The notes: generated by a model from the sequence alone, not told the origin. 32,288 bases of DNA from an uncultured Clostridia bacterium (GCA_944368215.1 CALVWX010000018.1:1-32288); one strand, 5' to 3'; shown: positions 1 through 7,759, counted from the first letter of the stretch. A program made the numbers and translations.

Positions 1-2
1 CA

Positions 3-332
3 GGTTATAGCTCAAGCACTTATTATAACGAATCCCCCAGACTTCGCAGAATAATAGAAGCTTTGATTATTGGTTTCAACGGTCAGTCGTTCTCAGATAT
101 GGCAAACTATTTGCTTACAGGTTCGCCTGTAGCTGACCCTTACATGTGCATGGCAGATTTCACATCGTACAGCAAAACCCAGCACGAGCTTTCTGATTTA
201 TATGTCAACGACAAGAGAAAGTGGAACCAGATTTCGCTCCGCAACATTGCCGCTGCCGGATATTTCGCCGCAGACAGAAGCATAAAAGAATATGCAGAAA
301 AAATCTGGAATCTCAAACCACTTACAAAGTAA
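3..332 (+). CDS. glgP: Glycogen phosphorylase, C-terminal fragment (5' end outside window)
   Basis: The reading frame is open from the left edge of the window, so this is the last 109 codons of a protein usually about 800 residues long. The visible part carries the typical C-terminal landmarks of GT35 glycogen/maltodextrin phosphorylases: a DPYMCMADF segment, then a Y-x7-W region, a LRNIA-x-AGYFAADRSIKEYA segment and a final IW. The enzyme releases glucose-1-phosphate from alpha-1,4-glucan chains in the cytoplasm, using pyridoxal phosphate. The PLP lysine and the substrate loop lie upstream and cannot be checked. A strong terminator follows 15 nt after the stop. The TTG at position 63 is internal and not the start. 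Family assignment is confident; glycogen versus maltodextrin preference cannot be told. Confidence 0.93.
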   Translation, partial: GYSSSTYYNESPRLRRIIEALIIGFNGQSFSDMANYLLTGSPVADPYMCMADFTSYSKTQHELSDLYVNDKRKWNQISLRNIAAAGYFAADRSIKEYAEKIWNLKPLTK

Positions 333-346
333 TTGTTTAAAAATAT

Positions 347-374
347 AAAAAAGCGGGCTTTGCCCGCTTTTTTA
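347..374 (+). terminator. Intrinsic terminator of glgP
   Basis: An 8-bp stem AAGCGGGC/GCCCGCTT (351-358 with 362-369) with a 3-nt loop, flanked by an A-run and followed by a T-run. Confidence 0.93.
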
Positions 375-888
375 TATAAATATTGTCTTATTTTGGTGAT
401 TTTTAAAGTACTATGCGTGACATAATTCGCATTTTTTACTATAATTTTGCTTTATTCAACCGAAATATAAAAAGGATTTCTTAAGCGCAGCGGAATATGG
501 AAAAAAACGGCAATGCGTTGTAATCAGCATAGCAGTAAACTAAATACTTAAAAATTATTTTAAATTTTAAAAATTTTTAACGCTGTTTTGTGATTTTTTA
601 AAAAAAAGAGCGTTAAGCCAATGGATAAATGAGTTGATTGTTTTTAAATGTGTAGTTACAGCAATTAAGTACGCTGAATTATTTTTCCGAGTTATTTTAC
701 GGCGTTACAGAATGAGCAAAAAATTTAAGACCGAATTGGCTACCGTCGTATCATAAAAGCATTCAATTTAAAGTTCATTAATTAAATTTAAGATACATTT
801 TAATACGACAAATTCTGGAGTTGCGAAAAACTGGACATTTTTTTAAAATCTGTTGTCTGTTTTGGTTGATATACGCTCGATTTAACCA
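375..888. other. AT-rich intergenic stretch, no gene seen
   Basis: No reading frame with a ribosome binding site and no tRNA-like or known RNA fold was recognised. There are two loose foldbacks: TTAACGCT/AGCGTTAA (577-584 with 609-616) and GTCGTAT/ATACGAC (745-751 with 803-809). Neither is followed by a clear T-run. Together with 889-1132 this makes about 760 bp between the glgP terminator and the recombinase gene, far longer than the other gaps here. Confidence 0.6.
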
Positions 889-924
889 TATTTCTTCGTA
901 AAAGCTGTGTTTTACGAAGAAATA
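889..924. repeat. Perfect 15-bp inverted repeat with 6-bp centre; candidate Xer (dif-like) site
   Basis: TATTTCTTCGTAAAA (889-903) is followed by the hexamer GCTGTG (904-909) and the exact reverse complement (910-924). The inner part gives two 11-bp arms around a 6-bp centre, which is the geometry of dif sites bound by Xer recombinases. It lies about 210 bp upstream of a solo Xer-type recombinase gene. No T-run follows on either strand, so an intrinsic terminator is unlikely. The arms are perfectly symmetric, whereas classical dif arms are only partly so. The recombination role is inferred from geometry and position. Confidence 0.5.
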
Positions 925-949
925 AATATACTCCACTCGGCTCAAATGA

Positions 950-978
950 TTGCTAAAAAATTTGCTTGATGTTATAAT
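950..978 (+). promoter_or_regulatory. Sigma-A promoter for xerS-hflX
   Basis: TTGCTA (950-955), 17-nt spacer, TATAAT (973-978). Transcription would start near 985 and give a leader of about 150 nt before the recombinase start codon. It lies just downstream of the inverted repeat at 889-924. Confidence 0.7.
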
Positions 979-1132
979 TACTATACTAGCGGCAAACTAA
1001 ATTTAAAAGAATTCAGCTATTCCCCCACATTATTATATTTGATTTTAAAAATTTTTTGATTCAAGCTTCTATTTAGTACATTTAATTTTTTACTGTACAG
1101 GCGGCTTTAATTTTTTCTAACGAGGTTCTGCT

Positions 1133-2206
1133 TTGGCCACTACTTCAAAAAACAATTCAAATTTTTATGTTGAGCGCAACAACCGCAATCTGGCTGTAAT
1201 TGATGAACTTCTCGAAAAAGAATTGCCCGATTTTTGCGGCGATTATTTTCTTGCAATCGACAGTCAGACTTCTACCCTTACGCGCCTGAACTACGCTCAC
1301 GACCTTAAAATATTCTTTTATTTTCTGATGACCAAAAGGTTTAAAAGCTATACGTCGGTCAAGCAGTTTACGCTTGAAGACCTTGAAAGCGTGACAAACA
1401 ACGATATTGAAATGTTTTTGGCCTTTCTGTCCCGCTATACCTATCAGGACAAGCAACATGTCTGCAACGACCGTGCTAAGGCAAGAAAACTGTCTTCCGT
1501 ACGCGCCATGTTCAAGTATTTTTTCAACCGCGGAATGATAAGCGTCGACAATGCCGCAAAAGTTGCAACGCCAAAGCTACATGAAAAACCGATAATCAGG
1601 CTCGAAGGCGACGAGGTTTACGATATCATCGATGTCGCCGAAACAGGGCAGGGTCTCTCCCCTCACCAGCGCGTTTTCCATGAAAAAACCAAGGTGCGCG
1701 ACGGCGCAATTCTCACACTTTTTCTCGGCACCGGAATACGTATCAGCGAACTTGTAGGGCTCAACAACGAGGATATAAACTTTAACGACAATTCCTTTAT
1801 CGTTACGCGAAAGGGCGGCAGCAAATCGATTTTATATTTTGACGATGACGTCGCAAACGCGTTAAAAAGATATATGGATTACAAGCAGGAGACAGACCTG
1901 CCGGTCGGACCGAAGGACGCTCTCTTCCTTTCTTCTCAGAAAAAGCGCATAACCGTGCGCGCAGTTGAAAACGCCGTTCAAAAGTATGCAAAAATTGTGT
2001 CTCCGCTCAAAAAAATTTCCCCGCACAAACTCAGGAGCACTTATGGTACGGCATTATATAAAGCCACGGGAGACATTTACGTCGTTGCGGACGTCCTCGG
2101 ACATAAAGACGTAAACACAACCAGAAAGCACTATGCCGCCATAAGCGACGATATAAGGCGGTCTGTCGTCGGAAAAGTAAAACTGCGCCCCGACGAAGAG
2201 GATTGA
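1133..2206 (+). CDS. xerS: Solo tyrosine recombinase, XerS-like
   Basis: A 357-residue tyrosine recombinase. An N-terminal SAM-like core-binding domain (about 35-150) precedes the catalytic domain (about 160-345). All six catalytic residues are visible: R203 (GTGIRISEL), K227 (TRKGGS), H298 and R301 (HKLR), H324 (LGHKD) and the nucleophile Y334. The length, the insert before the catalytic arginine (SPHQRVFHEKTKVRD) and the solo state resemble XerS of streptococci (about 356 residues) more than the roughly 300-residue XerC/XerD. Such enzymes resolve chromosome dimers at a dif-type site, and a perfect inverted repeat of fitting geometry lies upstream. Start is TTG with GAGG 7 nt before it. hflX follows after 6 nt. 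A mobile-element integrase is less likely because no other mobile genes or att repeats are present. Recombinase assignment is certain; the XerS label is an inference. Confidence 0.85.
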   Translation: MATTSKNNSNFYVERNNRNLAVIDELLEKELPDFCGDYFLAIDSQTSTLTRLNYAHDLKIFFYFLMTKRFKSYTSVKQFTLEDLESVTNNDIEMFLAFLSRYTYQDKQHVCNDRAKARKLSSVRAMFKYFFNRGMISVDNAAKVATPKLHEKPIIRLEGDEVYDIIDVAETGQGLSPHQRVFHEKTKVRDGAILTLFLGTGIRISELVGLNNEDINFNDNSFIVTRKGGSKSILYFDDDVANALKRYMDYKQETDLPVGPKDALFLSSQKKRITVRAVENAVQKYAKIVSPLKKISPHKLRSTYGTALYKATGDIYVVADVLGHKDVNTTRKHYAAISDDIRRSVVGKVKLRPDEED

Positions 2207-2212
2207 TTCTTA

Positions 2213-3430
2213 ATGGAACATATTGAAAAAGTTTTCGTAATTCAACCAATTCTAAATGATAAATGGCGCGTTTTGCATGACGAAGCCGTGGCTTTGATTG
2301 AAAGCGCGGGCGGCGCGTATTGCGGTTCAAGCTATCAGAATATTAAAGAAATTAACCCCGCCACATTTATCGGCTCGGGTAAATTGCTGGAAATAAGGCA
2401 AACCCTCGAAGGCCTCGACGGAATAACGATTTTATTCAACGGCGAGCTTTCCCCGTCGCAGACGTTAAATATTTCTGCCGCGCTCGAAAACAGAAAAGTC
2501 ATCGACAGAACTACCCTCATTCTCGATATTTTCGCACTCAACGCCGTCACAAGCGAGGGCAAAATTCAGGTTGAACTTGCACAGCTCAAATATATCTATC
2601 CCCGTCTGAAGGGCAAGGGCGCAGCTCTTTCTCGCCTCGGCGGCGGAATAGGTTCGCGCGGCCCCGGCGAGACACAGCTCGAAACAGACCGCAGACACAT
2701 AAGATACCGCATAAAATATCTTGAAAATCGCCTTACCGAGACGACTACGCGCCGCGCGCTGCACAGTAACCGCAGGGCCAAGGACGACGCAAAAATTATC
2801 GCGCTCGTCGGCTACACAAATACAGGCAAATCGAGCCTTATGAACACGCTTACGGGCGCGGGCGTATTGGAAAAAAATGCATTATTTGCTACACTTGACC
2901 CCACGGCACGCAGGCTTGAAATAGACGGCATGCAGTTTATTTTAACCGACACGGTAGGGTTTATCCAGCAGCTGCCGCACGACATAGTCGAAGCCTTCAA
3001 ATCGACGCTTGAAAGCGCGATAAACTGCGACCTTGCGCTCTTCGTCGCAGACGCTTCAGGCGATTATCAGATGCAGTTCGAAACAACTTGCTCCACCCTC
3101 GCTTCGCTCGGGTTCAACAAGCCTTACCTTAAAGTACTCAATAAATGCGACCTCGTCGACACAACCGATTGCCTGCCCGCCGATTGCATCTGTATTTCGG
3201 CAAAGAAAAATCAGGGCATAGACGAGCTTAAACGGAGCATAAAGGAAAGTTTTGCAGACAGGTTCACAAAGTTAAAAATTTTCGTGCCGTACGAACAAAT
3301 GAGCGAATATTCCGCGCTGTCGTATGCGGTGAATGAATTGAGCCGAGAGTACAAAGACGGCGGAATGGAAATCGACTGCGTGGCAGAAAATAAATATCTC
3401 CCGCGCATACAAAAATTTATAAAAACATAA
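2213..3430 (+). CDS. hflX: Ribosome-associated GTPase HflX
   Basis: A 405-residue HflX-family GTPase, which in other bacteria binds the 50S subunit and splits or rescues stalled ribosomes under heat or antibiotic stress. The N-terminal domain (about 1-190) ends with the glycine-rich family segment GGGIGSRGPGETQLE (143-157). The G domain shows the P-loop GYTNTGKS (200-207), G3 DTVG (246-249), G4 NKCD (310-313) and G5 SAK (329-331). The ATG is 6 nt after the recombinase stop, and its Shine-Dalgarno AGAGGA lies inside the end of that gene, so the two are very likely co-transcribed. A terminator follows directly. Confidence 0.95.
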   Translation: MEHIEKVFVIQPILNDKWRVLHDEAVALIESAGGAYCGSSYQNIKEINPATFIGSGKLLEIRQTLEGLDGITILFNGELSPSQTLNISAALENRKVIDRTTLILDIFALNAVTSEGKIQVELAQLKYIYPRLKGKGAALSRLGGGIGSRGPGETQLETDRRHIRYRIKYLENRLTETTTRRALHSNRRAKDDAKIIALVGYTNTGKSSLMNTLTGAGVLEKNALFATLDPTARRLEIDGMQFILTDTVGFIQQLPHDIVEAFKSTLESAINCDLALFVADASGDYQMQFETTCSTLASLGFNKPYLKVLNKCDLVDTTDCLPADCICISAKKNQGIDELKRSIKESFADRFTKLKIFVPYEQMSEYSALSYAVNELSREYKDGGMEIDCVAENKYLPRIQKFIKT

Positions 3431-3433
3431 AAG

Positions 3434-3456
3434 AGGCAACGCCGCAAGCGTTGCCT
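3434..3456. terminator. Bidirectional terminator, hflX / Cys-rich gene
   Basis: A 9-bp stem AGGCAACGC/GCGTTGCCT with a 5-nt loop between two convergent genes. The T-tract is short on the plus side and better on the minus side. Confidence 0.75.
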
Positions 3457-3633
3457 TTAATCATCTTCATCCATAATTATTTTATCTATTTTAATGACGG
3501 CATCGTCGCGGATATCGAGACATTTGCCGCAGTTGTCGCACACTTTTTCCGGGTCGAGGTCACACATGTCGCACTCGCCGCACTCAATGCATTTTCTGTC
3601 GTAAAGCACACATTCATCTCCTCTTTTATTCAT
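3457..3633 (-). CDS. Small 8-cysteine protein, probable metal or Fe-S binder
   Basis: A 58-residue acidic protein with eight cysteines: one near the N-terminus, then C-x2-C-x2-C-x2-C, seven residues, and C-x2-C-x2-C. This suits zinc or Fe-S cluster binding, but the spacing differs from the classical ferredoxin CxxCxxCxxxC. The start is the ATG at 3633 because GGAGGG lies 6 nt before it; the frame is open further upstream, but that part is AT-rich and has no ribosome binding site. Small Cys-rich proteins of this type occur in other Clostridia, but I know of no assigned function. It is divergent from lexA, shares the intergenic region with the LexA box, and has its own promoter. An SOS link is only inferred. 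Confidence 0.75.
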   Translation of the reverse strand: MNKRGDECVLYDRKCIECGECDMCDLDPEKVCDNCGKCLDIRDDAVIKIDKIIMDEDD

Positions 3634-3685
3634 ATGAATCCCTCCTTCTGCGCCTGATATTTGCAACAGGTTCAAATCTGCACAT

Positions 3686-3714
3686 ATTATATAACACAAA
3701 AAATAAAAAAACAA
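3686..3714 (-). promoter_or_regulatory. Sigma-A promoter of the Cys-rich gene
   Basis: Minus strand: TTGTTT (3709-3714), 17 nt, TATAAT (3686-3691). It is divergent from the lexA promoter, with its -35 about 12 bp from the LexA box. Confidence 0.72.
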
Positions 3715-3725
3715 GCGTTTAAACG

Positions 3726-3739
3726 GGAACAATCGTTTG
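3726..3739. promoter_or_regulatory. LexA operator (SOS box)
   Basis: GGAACAATCGTTTG matches the Gram-positive LexA consensus CGAACRNRYGTTYG at 12 of 14 positions, including both GAAC and GTTYG half-sites. It overlaps the -35 box of the lexA promoter (3737-3742), as expected for autorepression. Confidence 0.85.
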
Positions 3740-3765
3740 CATTTTAAAAAAATATGTGCTAAAAT
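3737..3765 (+). promoter_or_regulatory. lexA promoter
   Basis: TTGCAT (3737-3742), 17 nt, TAAAAT (3760-3765). The predicted transcript starts around 3772, just before the Shine-Dalgarno AGGAGG (3774-3779), giving a very short leader. Confidence 0.8.
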
Positions 3766-3786
3766 TGTTTCATAGGAGGCTGAACC

Positions 3787-4377
3787 ATGAAAAAGATTGA
3801 CAAAAGCCAGCGAGTATATGAATACATAACCTCTTTTATATCCGAAAACGGGTATGCCCCCACCGTGCGCGAAATATGCCAGGCCTGCGATATCCGTTCA
3901 ACGGCCACAGCGTTCAATATTATGAACGAGCTTTCTGATAAAGGTCTTATAACAAAAAGCAAGGTCGGCGAAAATAAAAGACGCGCCATTTCAATAAATC
4001 AGCAGTCAGTCAAAGTGCCTCTCATCGGTACGGTCGCCGCGGGCGAACCTATATTCGCACAGGAAAATTATGAGGATTTTTACAGTATTCCCACAAACCT
4101 CTTCAAGGGCGACGATTTGTTTATGCTGACCGTAAAGGGCGATTCGATGATAAACATCGGTATGTTCAGCGGAGATAAAATAATCGTAAAGAAACAGCCC
4201 GTAGCAGAAAACGGTGAAATCGTTGTCGCTCTCGTCGATGACAGCGCGACTGTCAAGCGCTTTTTCAAGCGCGACGGTAAAATTATTCTCCATCCCGAAA
4301 ATGACGATATGGAAGATTTCGTTTTTGACGACGTAACTATTTTAGGCAAAGTCATCGGCCTTGTAAGAAACATATAA
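3787..4377 (+). CDS. lexA: SOS repressor LexA
   Basis: A 196-residue LexA. The N-terminal winged helix (about 1-70) contains YAPTVREICQACDIRSTATAFNIMNEL. The C-terminal S24 autoprotease domain has the Ala85-Gly86 cleavage site (TVAAGEP), nucleophile Ser120 (GDSM) and general-base Lys157 (ATVKRF). It represses DNA-damage genes until RecA filaments trigger self-cleavage. The start has AGGAGG 7 nt upstream. The promoter is overlapped by a near-perfect LexA box, so it should repress itself and perhaps the divergent Cys-rich gene. A bidirectional terminator follows. Confidence 0.97.
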   Translation: MKKIDKSQRVYEYITSFISENGYAPTVREICQACDIRSTATAFNIMNELSDKGLITKSKVGENKRRAISINQQSVKVPLIGTVAAGEPIFAQENYEDFYSIPTNLFKGDDLFMLTVKGDSMINIGMFSGDKIIVKKQPVAENGEIVVALVDDSATVKRFFKRDGKIILHPENDDMEDFVFDDVTILGKVIGLVRNI

Positions 4378-4387
4378 AATGAAAAAC

Positions 4388-4417
4388 GCGCACTCAAAAA
4401 AATGAGTGCGCATTTTT
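4388..4417. terminator. Bidirectional terminator, lexA / HAD phosphatase
   Basis: A 9-bp stem GCGCACTCA/TGAGTGCGC (4388-4396 with 4403-4411), loop of six A, T-run on the plus side and A-run before it that serves the convergent minus-strand gene. Confidence 0.92.
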
Positions 4418-5063
4418 ATAGCTCTTCTAAAATTTCCGCAATGCCCTGCGGGTCATTGGCGAGGTAGTCTGCACCTGCGGCTTTGAGCTCCTCTTCATCT
4501 CCGTAGCCGTACAGAACGCCTATCGATTTCAAACCGTTGGCCTTCGCTCCGATAACGTCATGCTCGCGGTCGCCGACCATAACGGCATTTGCCGGTTCAA
4601 TGCTTAAAGCTTTGAGAGCGTATGCCACGATGTCGCTTTTTTCCACGCGCGTGCTGTCGAGCGACGCACCCGATACAAAACAGAAATAACGGGCAAGATT
4701 GAAATGTTCAAGAATTTTTTGAGCAAAAATCTGCGGCTTTGAAGTTGCAACGACCAGTTTTTTGCCCGCCGATTCAAGGTGCGAAAGTACCTCTTCCATG
4801 CCGTCGTATACTCTGTTTTCGAATATACCGTCGGTTGCAAAATATTCGCGGTAATAATCGACCGCCTTCAGCGCGGTTGCTTCGTCAAAGCCATAATTTG
4901 CCATAAAAGATTTGTACAGCGGCGGGCCAATAAAACTTTTCAGCTTTGCCTTGTCCCTCTCTTCTATGCCGAATTTTTTCAGGGCGTAAATGACTGAATT
5001 TGATATGCCTTCGTACGGGTCTGTCAGGGTGCCGTCGAGGTCAAAAAGAACGTAATTAATCAT
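4416..5063 (-). CDS. HAD-family phosphatase, Gph/PpaX-like
   Basis: A 215-residue subfamily-I HAD hydrolase with an alpha-helical cap (about 15-85). Motif I is DLDGT with nucleophile D8 and acid/base D10; motif II is T107-S108 (VATSKP); motif III is K142; motif IV is GDREHD (D165, D169). The best matches in type are phosphoglycolate phosphatase and the pyrophosphatase PpaX, but the substrate cannot be read from sequence. The start ATG lacks a Shine-Dalgarno sequence and lies 16 nt downstream of a GC-rich hairpin in the 49-nt gap after rluB, so expression is probably weak or coupled to rluB. Confidence 0.88.
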   Translation of the reverse strand: MINYVLFDLDGTLTDPYEGISNSVIYALKKFGIEERDKAKLKSFIGPPLYKSFMANYGFDEATALKAVDYYREYFATDGIFENRVYDGMEEVLSHLESAGKKLVVATSKPQIFAQKILEHFNLARYFCFVSGASLDSTRVEKSDIVAYALKALSIEPANAVMVGDREHDVIGAKANGLKSIGVLYGYGDEEELKAAGADYLANDPQGIAEILEEL

Positions 5064-5079
5064 AAGTTAAACACAAATT

Positions 5080-5101
5080 GCGCACCGCAAAAGCGGTGCG
5101 C
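5080..5101 (-). terminator. Hairpin between rluB and the HAD gene
   Basis: A 9-bp stem GCGCACCGC/GCGGTGCGC with a 4-nt loop. On the minus strand it is followed only by AATTTGTGTTTAA, a poor U-tract, so it may be a leaky terminator that lets some transcription into the HAD gene. The better T-run is on the plus side, where no gene ends. Confidence 0.5.
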
Positions 5102-5112
5102 TGTTTTTTATT

Positions 5113-5814
5113 TTAAAGCGACATGAGATATGCGACTTCCTGTTTGTTGAGTTTGCGCCATTCCCCCCTGTCGAGACCGCGGAGAGTAAGTTCTCCCACT
5201 TTGATGCGCTTCAAAAGGGTGACTTCCCTGCCGATGGCGGCAAACATTTTTCTTATCTCGCGGTTCTTTCCTTCCGTAATTGTGATATGAATTTTTGTGT
5301 ATTCTTTATTAGTTTCGACTATGTGCGCCTTGCATTTTTTTGTGACATAGCCGCCCTCAATTTCAATCCCGCTGCGTATCGGATTTAAAGTTGCTTCTGT
5401 AGCCGTGCCTTCAATTTTTACGAGGTAGGTTTTGGGCACTTCGTTTTTGGGATGGGTGAGTCTCTGCGCCAACTCTCCGTCGGTCGTCAAAATGAGCAGA
5501 CCTTCGCTGTCGTAATCGAGTCTGCCGACGGGGTAAATCCTGCCCACGTTTGCAGGCATCAGATCCATTACCGTTTTGCGACCTTTTTCGTCAGAAACAG
5601 TGCTTAAATAGCCCTTGGGTTTATTTAAAATATAATATTCGTTTTTCTTTAAAACGACTTTATTTCCGTCGACGGTAACCTCGTCGCCTTCGTCGGCTTC
5701 CATGCCGAGGGAGGCAACTTTGCCGTTGATTTTAACCCTGCCCTGCTTTATAAGCTCGTCGCAATCCCGCCTCGATGCAACTCCGCAAGCGGCGAGAAAT
5801 TTATTCAAACGCAT
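5113..5814 (-). CDS. rluB: 23S rRNA pseudouridine synthase RluB
   Basis: A 233-residue RsuA/RluB-type pseudouridine synthase. An N-terminal S4 RNA-binding domain (about 2-50) is followed by the catalytic domain with the GRLDYDSEGLL motif holding the catalytic Asp (residue 100 from this start). The family modifies uridine in helix 89 of 23S rRNA (RluB) or 16S rRNA (RsuA); the dacB neighbour and length favour RluB. I chose the ATG at 5814 because AAGGA sits 6 nt upstream; the TTG two codons earlier would have no spacing. It starts 9 nt after the dacB-like stop, in the same operon. Confidence 0.92.
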   Translation of the reverse strand: MRLNKFLAACGVASRRDCDELIKQGRVKINGKVASLGMEADEGDEVTVDGNKVVLKKNEYYILNKPKGYLSTVSDEKGRKTVMDLMPANVGRIYPVGRLDYDSEGLLILTTDGELAQRLTHPKNEVPKTYLVKIEGTATEATLNPIRSGIEIEGGYVTKKCKAHIVETNKEYTKIHITITEGKNREIRKMFAAIGREVTLLKRIKVGELTLRGLDRGEWRKLNKQEVAYLMSL

Positions 5815-5823
5815 AGTCAATCC

Positions 5824-6891
5824 TTAAAAAATTGTTTTTCTATTAACTATACTATATAAATTTCCGCTAAAAATCAAGTCATTTTTGCAATAAATTTCAA
5901 GTCTGCCGACCATATCGCCCTGATTTATTTTCGTTGCATCGTTTGTACGTATGCATTTTACTGTTATTTCCTGTTCTTTTTCTATGAGAAGATTTATATC
6001 TTCACCGATATTGCAGGGAAGTCCGCCGCACATAAATACGGCCGAGCCGCTTACCGTTCTTAGCGCGTAATTTTTGAAGGCGTTTTCGATAAGTTTTCCG
6101 CTCCTTTCGTACATGTCGGGACAGTTTAAAACGACGCAGACTACGTCCATGCCTTCCCTCTCTGCGGACGAAACAAGGCATCTTCCCGCCTTCATCGTAT
6201 ACCCTGTCTTAACGCCGTTTGCGCCTTCGACGAGCGAGAGCATTTTATTTTTATTGACAAAACTTCTGTATTCGCCCGTATAGCTGCGCGTTGAAACTAT
6301 TTTTCTGAACTGTTCGTTTTTCATGGCTTCACAGGCAATCAGGCACAAATCGTGCGCCGTCGTGTAGTGGTCGTCGTCCGGCAGGCCGCTGGGATTGGTA
6401 AAATGCGTATTTTCCGCTCCCGCTTGCACCGCGCGCTCGTTCATAGCCTGTGCGAATTGCGACGTGCTTCCGCTGTGATAGATCGCCAGCGCCACGGCGC
6501 TGTCGTTGCCCGAGCGTAACATGAGCCCGTAAAGCAAATCTTTTATGGAAATTTTATCGCCGTGCTTCAGATAAATGCTTGAACCCTCGGTTCCGACGGC
6601 TTCGGCCGGTACGGTAATCACGTCGGATATATCGCAATCCTCAAGGATTATGAGAGCCGTCATGATTTTTGTCGTGCTGGCCATGGGAAGCTTCGCCCCG
6701 TCGTTGCGGCTGTACAAAGTGCTCCCTGTGGAGAGTTCCATCACGCACTCGGCGCGGCCGTCGGCGAAAGCAGCGTTTTTGTTCGGCTCCGGCAGGAGAA
6801 ATACTGCCAGCAAAAGAGCGCATGCGACGGCGAGAATTTTAGTTATCCGTGATGCTGCGCACAAGTTCGCCCGTCTTTTCGATGAGTGCAT
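5824..6891 (-). CDS. dacB: Sporulation-type D-alanyl-D-alanine carboxypeptidase (DacB-like)
   Basis: A 355-residue S11 peptidase (penicillin-binding protein 5 family), exported and acting on peptidoglycan stem peptides. A signal segment (about 16-43) ends near AFA. Catalytic motifs are S72-T-T-K75, S127-G-N129 and K228-T-G230, followed by a C-terminal beta domain. It lies between gerW and rluB, where B. subtilis and clostridia carry dacB, the spore-cortex enzyme; spmA/spmB, which usually follow, are absent. The ATG overlaps the end of gerW by 53 nt and has GGAGG about 12 nt upstream, suggesting coupling. DacB and DacF cannot be separated by motif; the name rests on gene order. Confidence 0.88.
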   Translation of the reverse strand: MHSSKRRANLCAASRITKILAVACALLLAVFLLPEPNKNAAFADGRAECVMELSTGSTLYSRNDGAKLPMASTTKIMTALIILEDCDISDVITVPAEAVGTEGSSIYLKHGDKISIKDLLYGLMLRSGNDSAVALAIYHSGSTSQFAQAMNERAVQAGAENTHFTNPSGLPDDDHYTTAHDLCLIACEAMKNEQFRKIVSTRSYTGEYRSFVNKNKMLSLVEGANGVKTGYTMKAGRCLVSSAEREGMDVVCVVLNCPDMYERSGKLIENAFKNYALRTVSGSAVFMCGGLPCNIGEDINLLIEKEQEITVKCIRTNDATKINQGDMVGRLEIYCKNDLIFSGNLYSIVNRKTIF

Positions 6892-7213
6892 TTACAGGCT
6901 CGTCCTCCATTTTTAAAAGTCGGCATTCCCTGCCGTCGTCGACGAGAAAGCCCCTGGGTTTAACAGTAACCACGGAACCGTTGCCGCCAGCGAGCTTGAA
7001 TCCGTCGGTCTCCCTGAACGTCTTAATGTCGCCGTACTCTCCTCCGCCGCCTATATTTACGACGGTGATAGAAGTGAGAGGTATGACCTGCGCGCCGCTC
7101 ACCGTTATTATCGGACGGCCTATGACTGTATTGGCATCGGCCACCTTTTCAATGGGCAATGTCGGCTTGTCGTATTCGTTTGTTTTGTGTCTGTCATTTT
7201 TTAATCTGTTCAT
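6839..7213 (-). CDS. gerW: Spore protein GerW/YtfJ family
   Basis: A 124-residue Spore_YtfJ-family protein. The core ANTVIGRPIITVSGAQVIPLTS, a glycine-rich turn (GGGGEYGD) and the segment GSVVTVKPRGFLV match the family pattern. In B. subtilis this forespore protein affects germination. It overlaps the upstream DUF2953 gene by 20 nt and the downstream dacB-like gene by 53 nt, so the three form one tight operon, apparently driven by the sigma-G-like promoter at 7730-7759. Confidence 0.85.
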   Translation of the reverse strand: MNRLKNDRHKTNEYDKPTLPIEKVADANTVIGRPIITVSGAQVIPLTSITVVNIGGGGEYGDIKTFRETDGFKLAGGNGSVVTVKPRGFLVDDGRECRLLKMEDEPVNALIEKTGELVRSITDN

Positions 7214-7724
7214 ACATTTTTTCCATCATCAAAATAAACATTATTTTAATTGCGGCGAGCAGGTTTATTACGCCGGAAATTTTAGCGTAATATACCACGC
7301 CGTCATGTTCCCTGTTTAAAATAATGTAATTTTTTAATTTTATATTCCCGCCGTTGAGCGTTGCAAAAGAGTATACCGCCTGCGTTACCGCATTCTGTGC
7401 CACGGCGGCATATGCCCCGCCTTGTCCGGCTATGCCGTAATCGCCAAGCTGAATTATCTTTGTCACGCTGAGATTATTATAAATTTTAAGCATGTTGCTC
7501 TTAAAAAAGCCGGCGTCGATATCTTTATCTTTGCCGTTGACATGCATTCTTCTCACCGAATGCGCGACGGTGTTGACATTAAATACCCTGATAAAGCGGT
7601 ATAACGCAACGTTAACGCTTGCGTATTTTTCGACGGAATTAAAATAAATATAATTATCGATGTGCAGCGGAAAGAGAATTATTGCTAAACTTACGGTGAC
7701 CGCAATAACAATTAAGCTGTTCAC
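7194..7724 (-). CDS. DUF2953 membrane protein of the gerW operon
   Basis: A DUF2953-type protein, commonly found next to gerW in clostridia; its function is unknown to me. I place the start at the GTG at 7724 (176 residues), which gives an N-terminal membrane anchor beginning MNSLIVIAVTVSLAIILF. The frame continues 12 codons further to a TTG at 7760, but that TTG has no ribosome binding site and overlaps the -35 element of a sigma-G-like promoter. That promoter puts the start codon 5 nt after the -10, as in spoIVB and the dacF-like gene. Near the C-terminus a second hydrophobic stretch (INLLAAIKIMFILMM) precedes the overlap with gerW. Confidence 0.78.
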   Translation of the reverse strand: MNSLIVIAVTVSLAIILFPLHIDNYIYFNSVEKYASVNVALYRFIRVFNVNTVAHSVRRMHVNGKDKDIDAGFFKSNMLKIYNNLSVTKIIQLGDYGIAGQGGAYAAVAQNAVTQAVYSFATLNGGNIKLKNYIILNREHDGVVYYAKISGVINLLAAIKIMFILMMEKMYEQIKK

Positions 7725-7729
7725 ACCAT

Positions 7730-7759
7730 TATTATCTGTAAGAATTGTAAAAATATTCA
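7730..7759 (-). promoter_or_regulatory. Sigma-G-like promoter, leaderless, DUF2953-gerW-dacB
   Basis: Minus strand: TGAATA (7754-7759), exactly 17 nt, GATAATA (7730-7736), 5 nt, GTG start at 7724. This fits the forespore pattern gnATr-N17/18-cAtnnTa except for the first -10 base. With so little room the transcript would begin at or next to the start codon. Confidence 0.6.

Noticed and set aside
889-924. Inverted repeat as a transcription terminator
   Set aside because: No T-run follows on either strand, and no gene ends close by.
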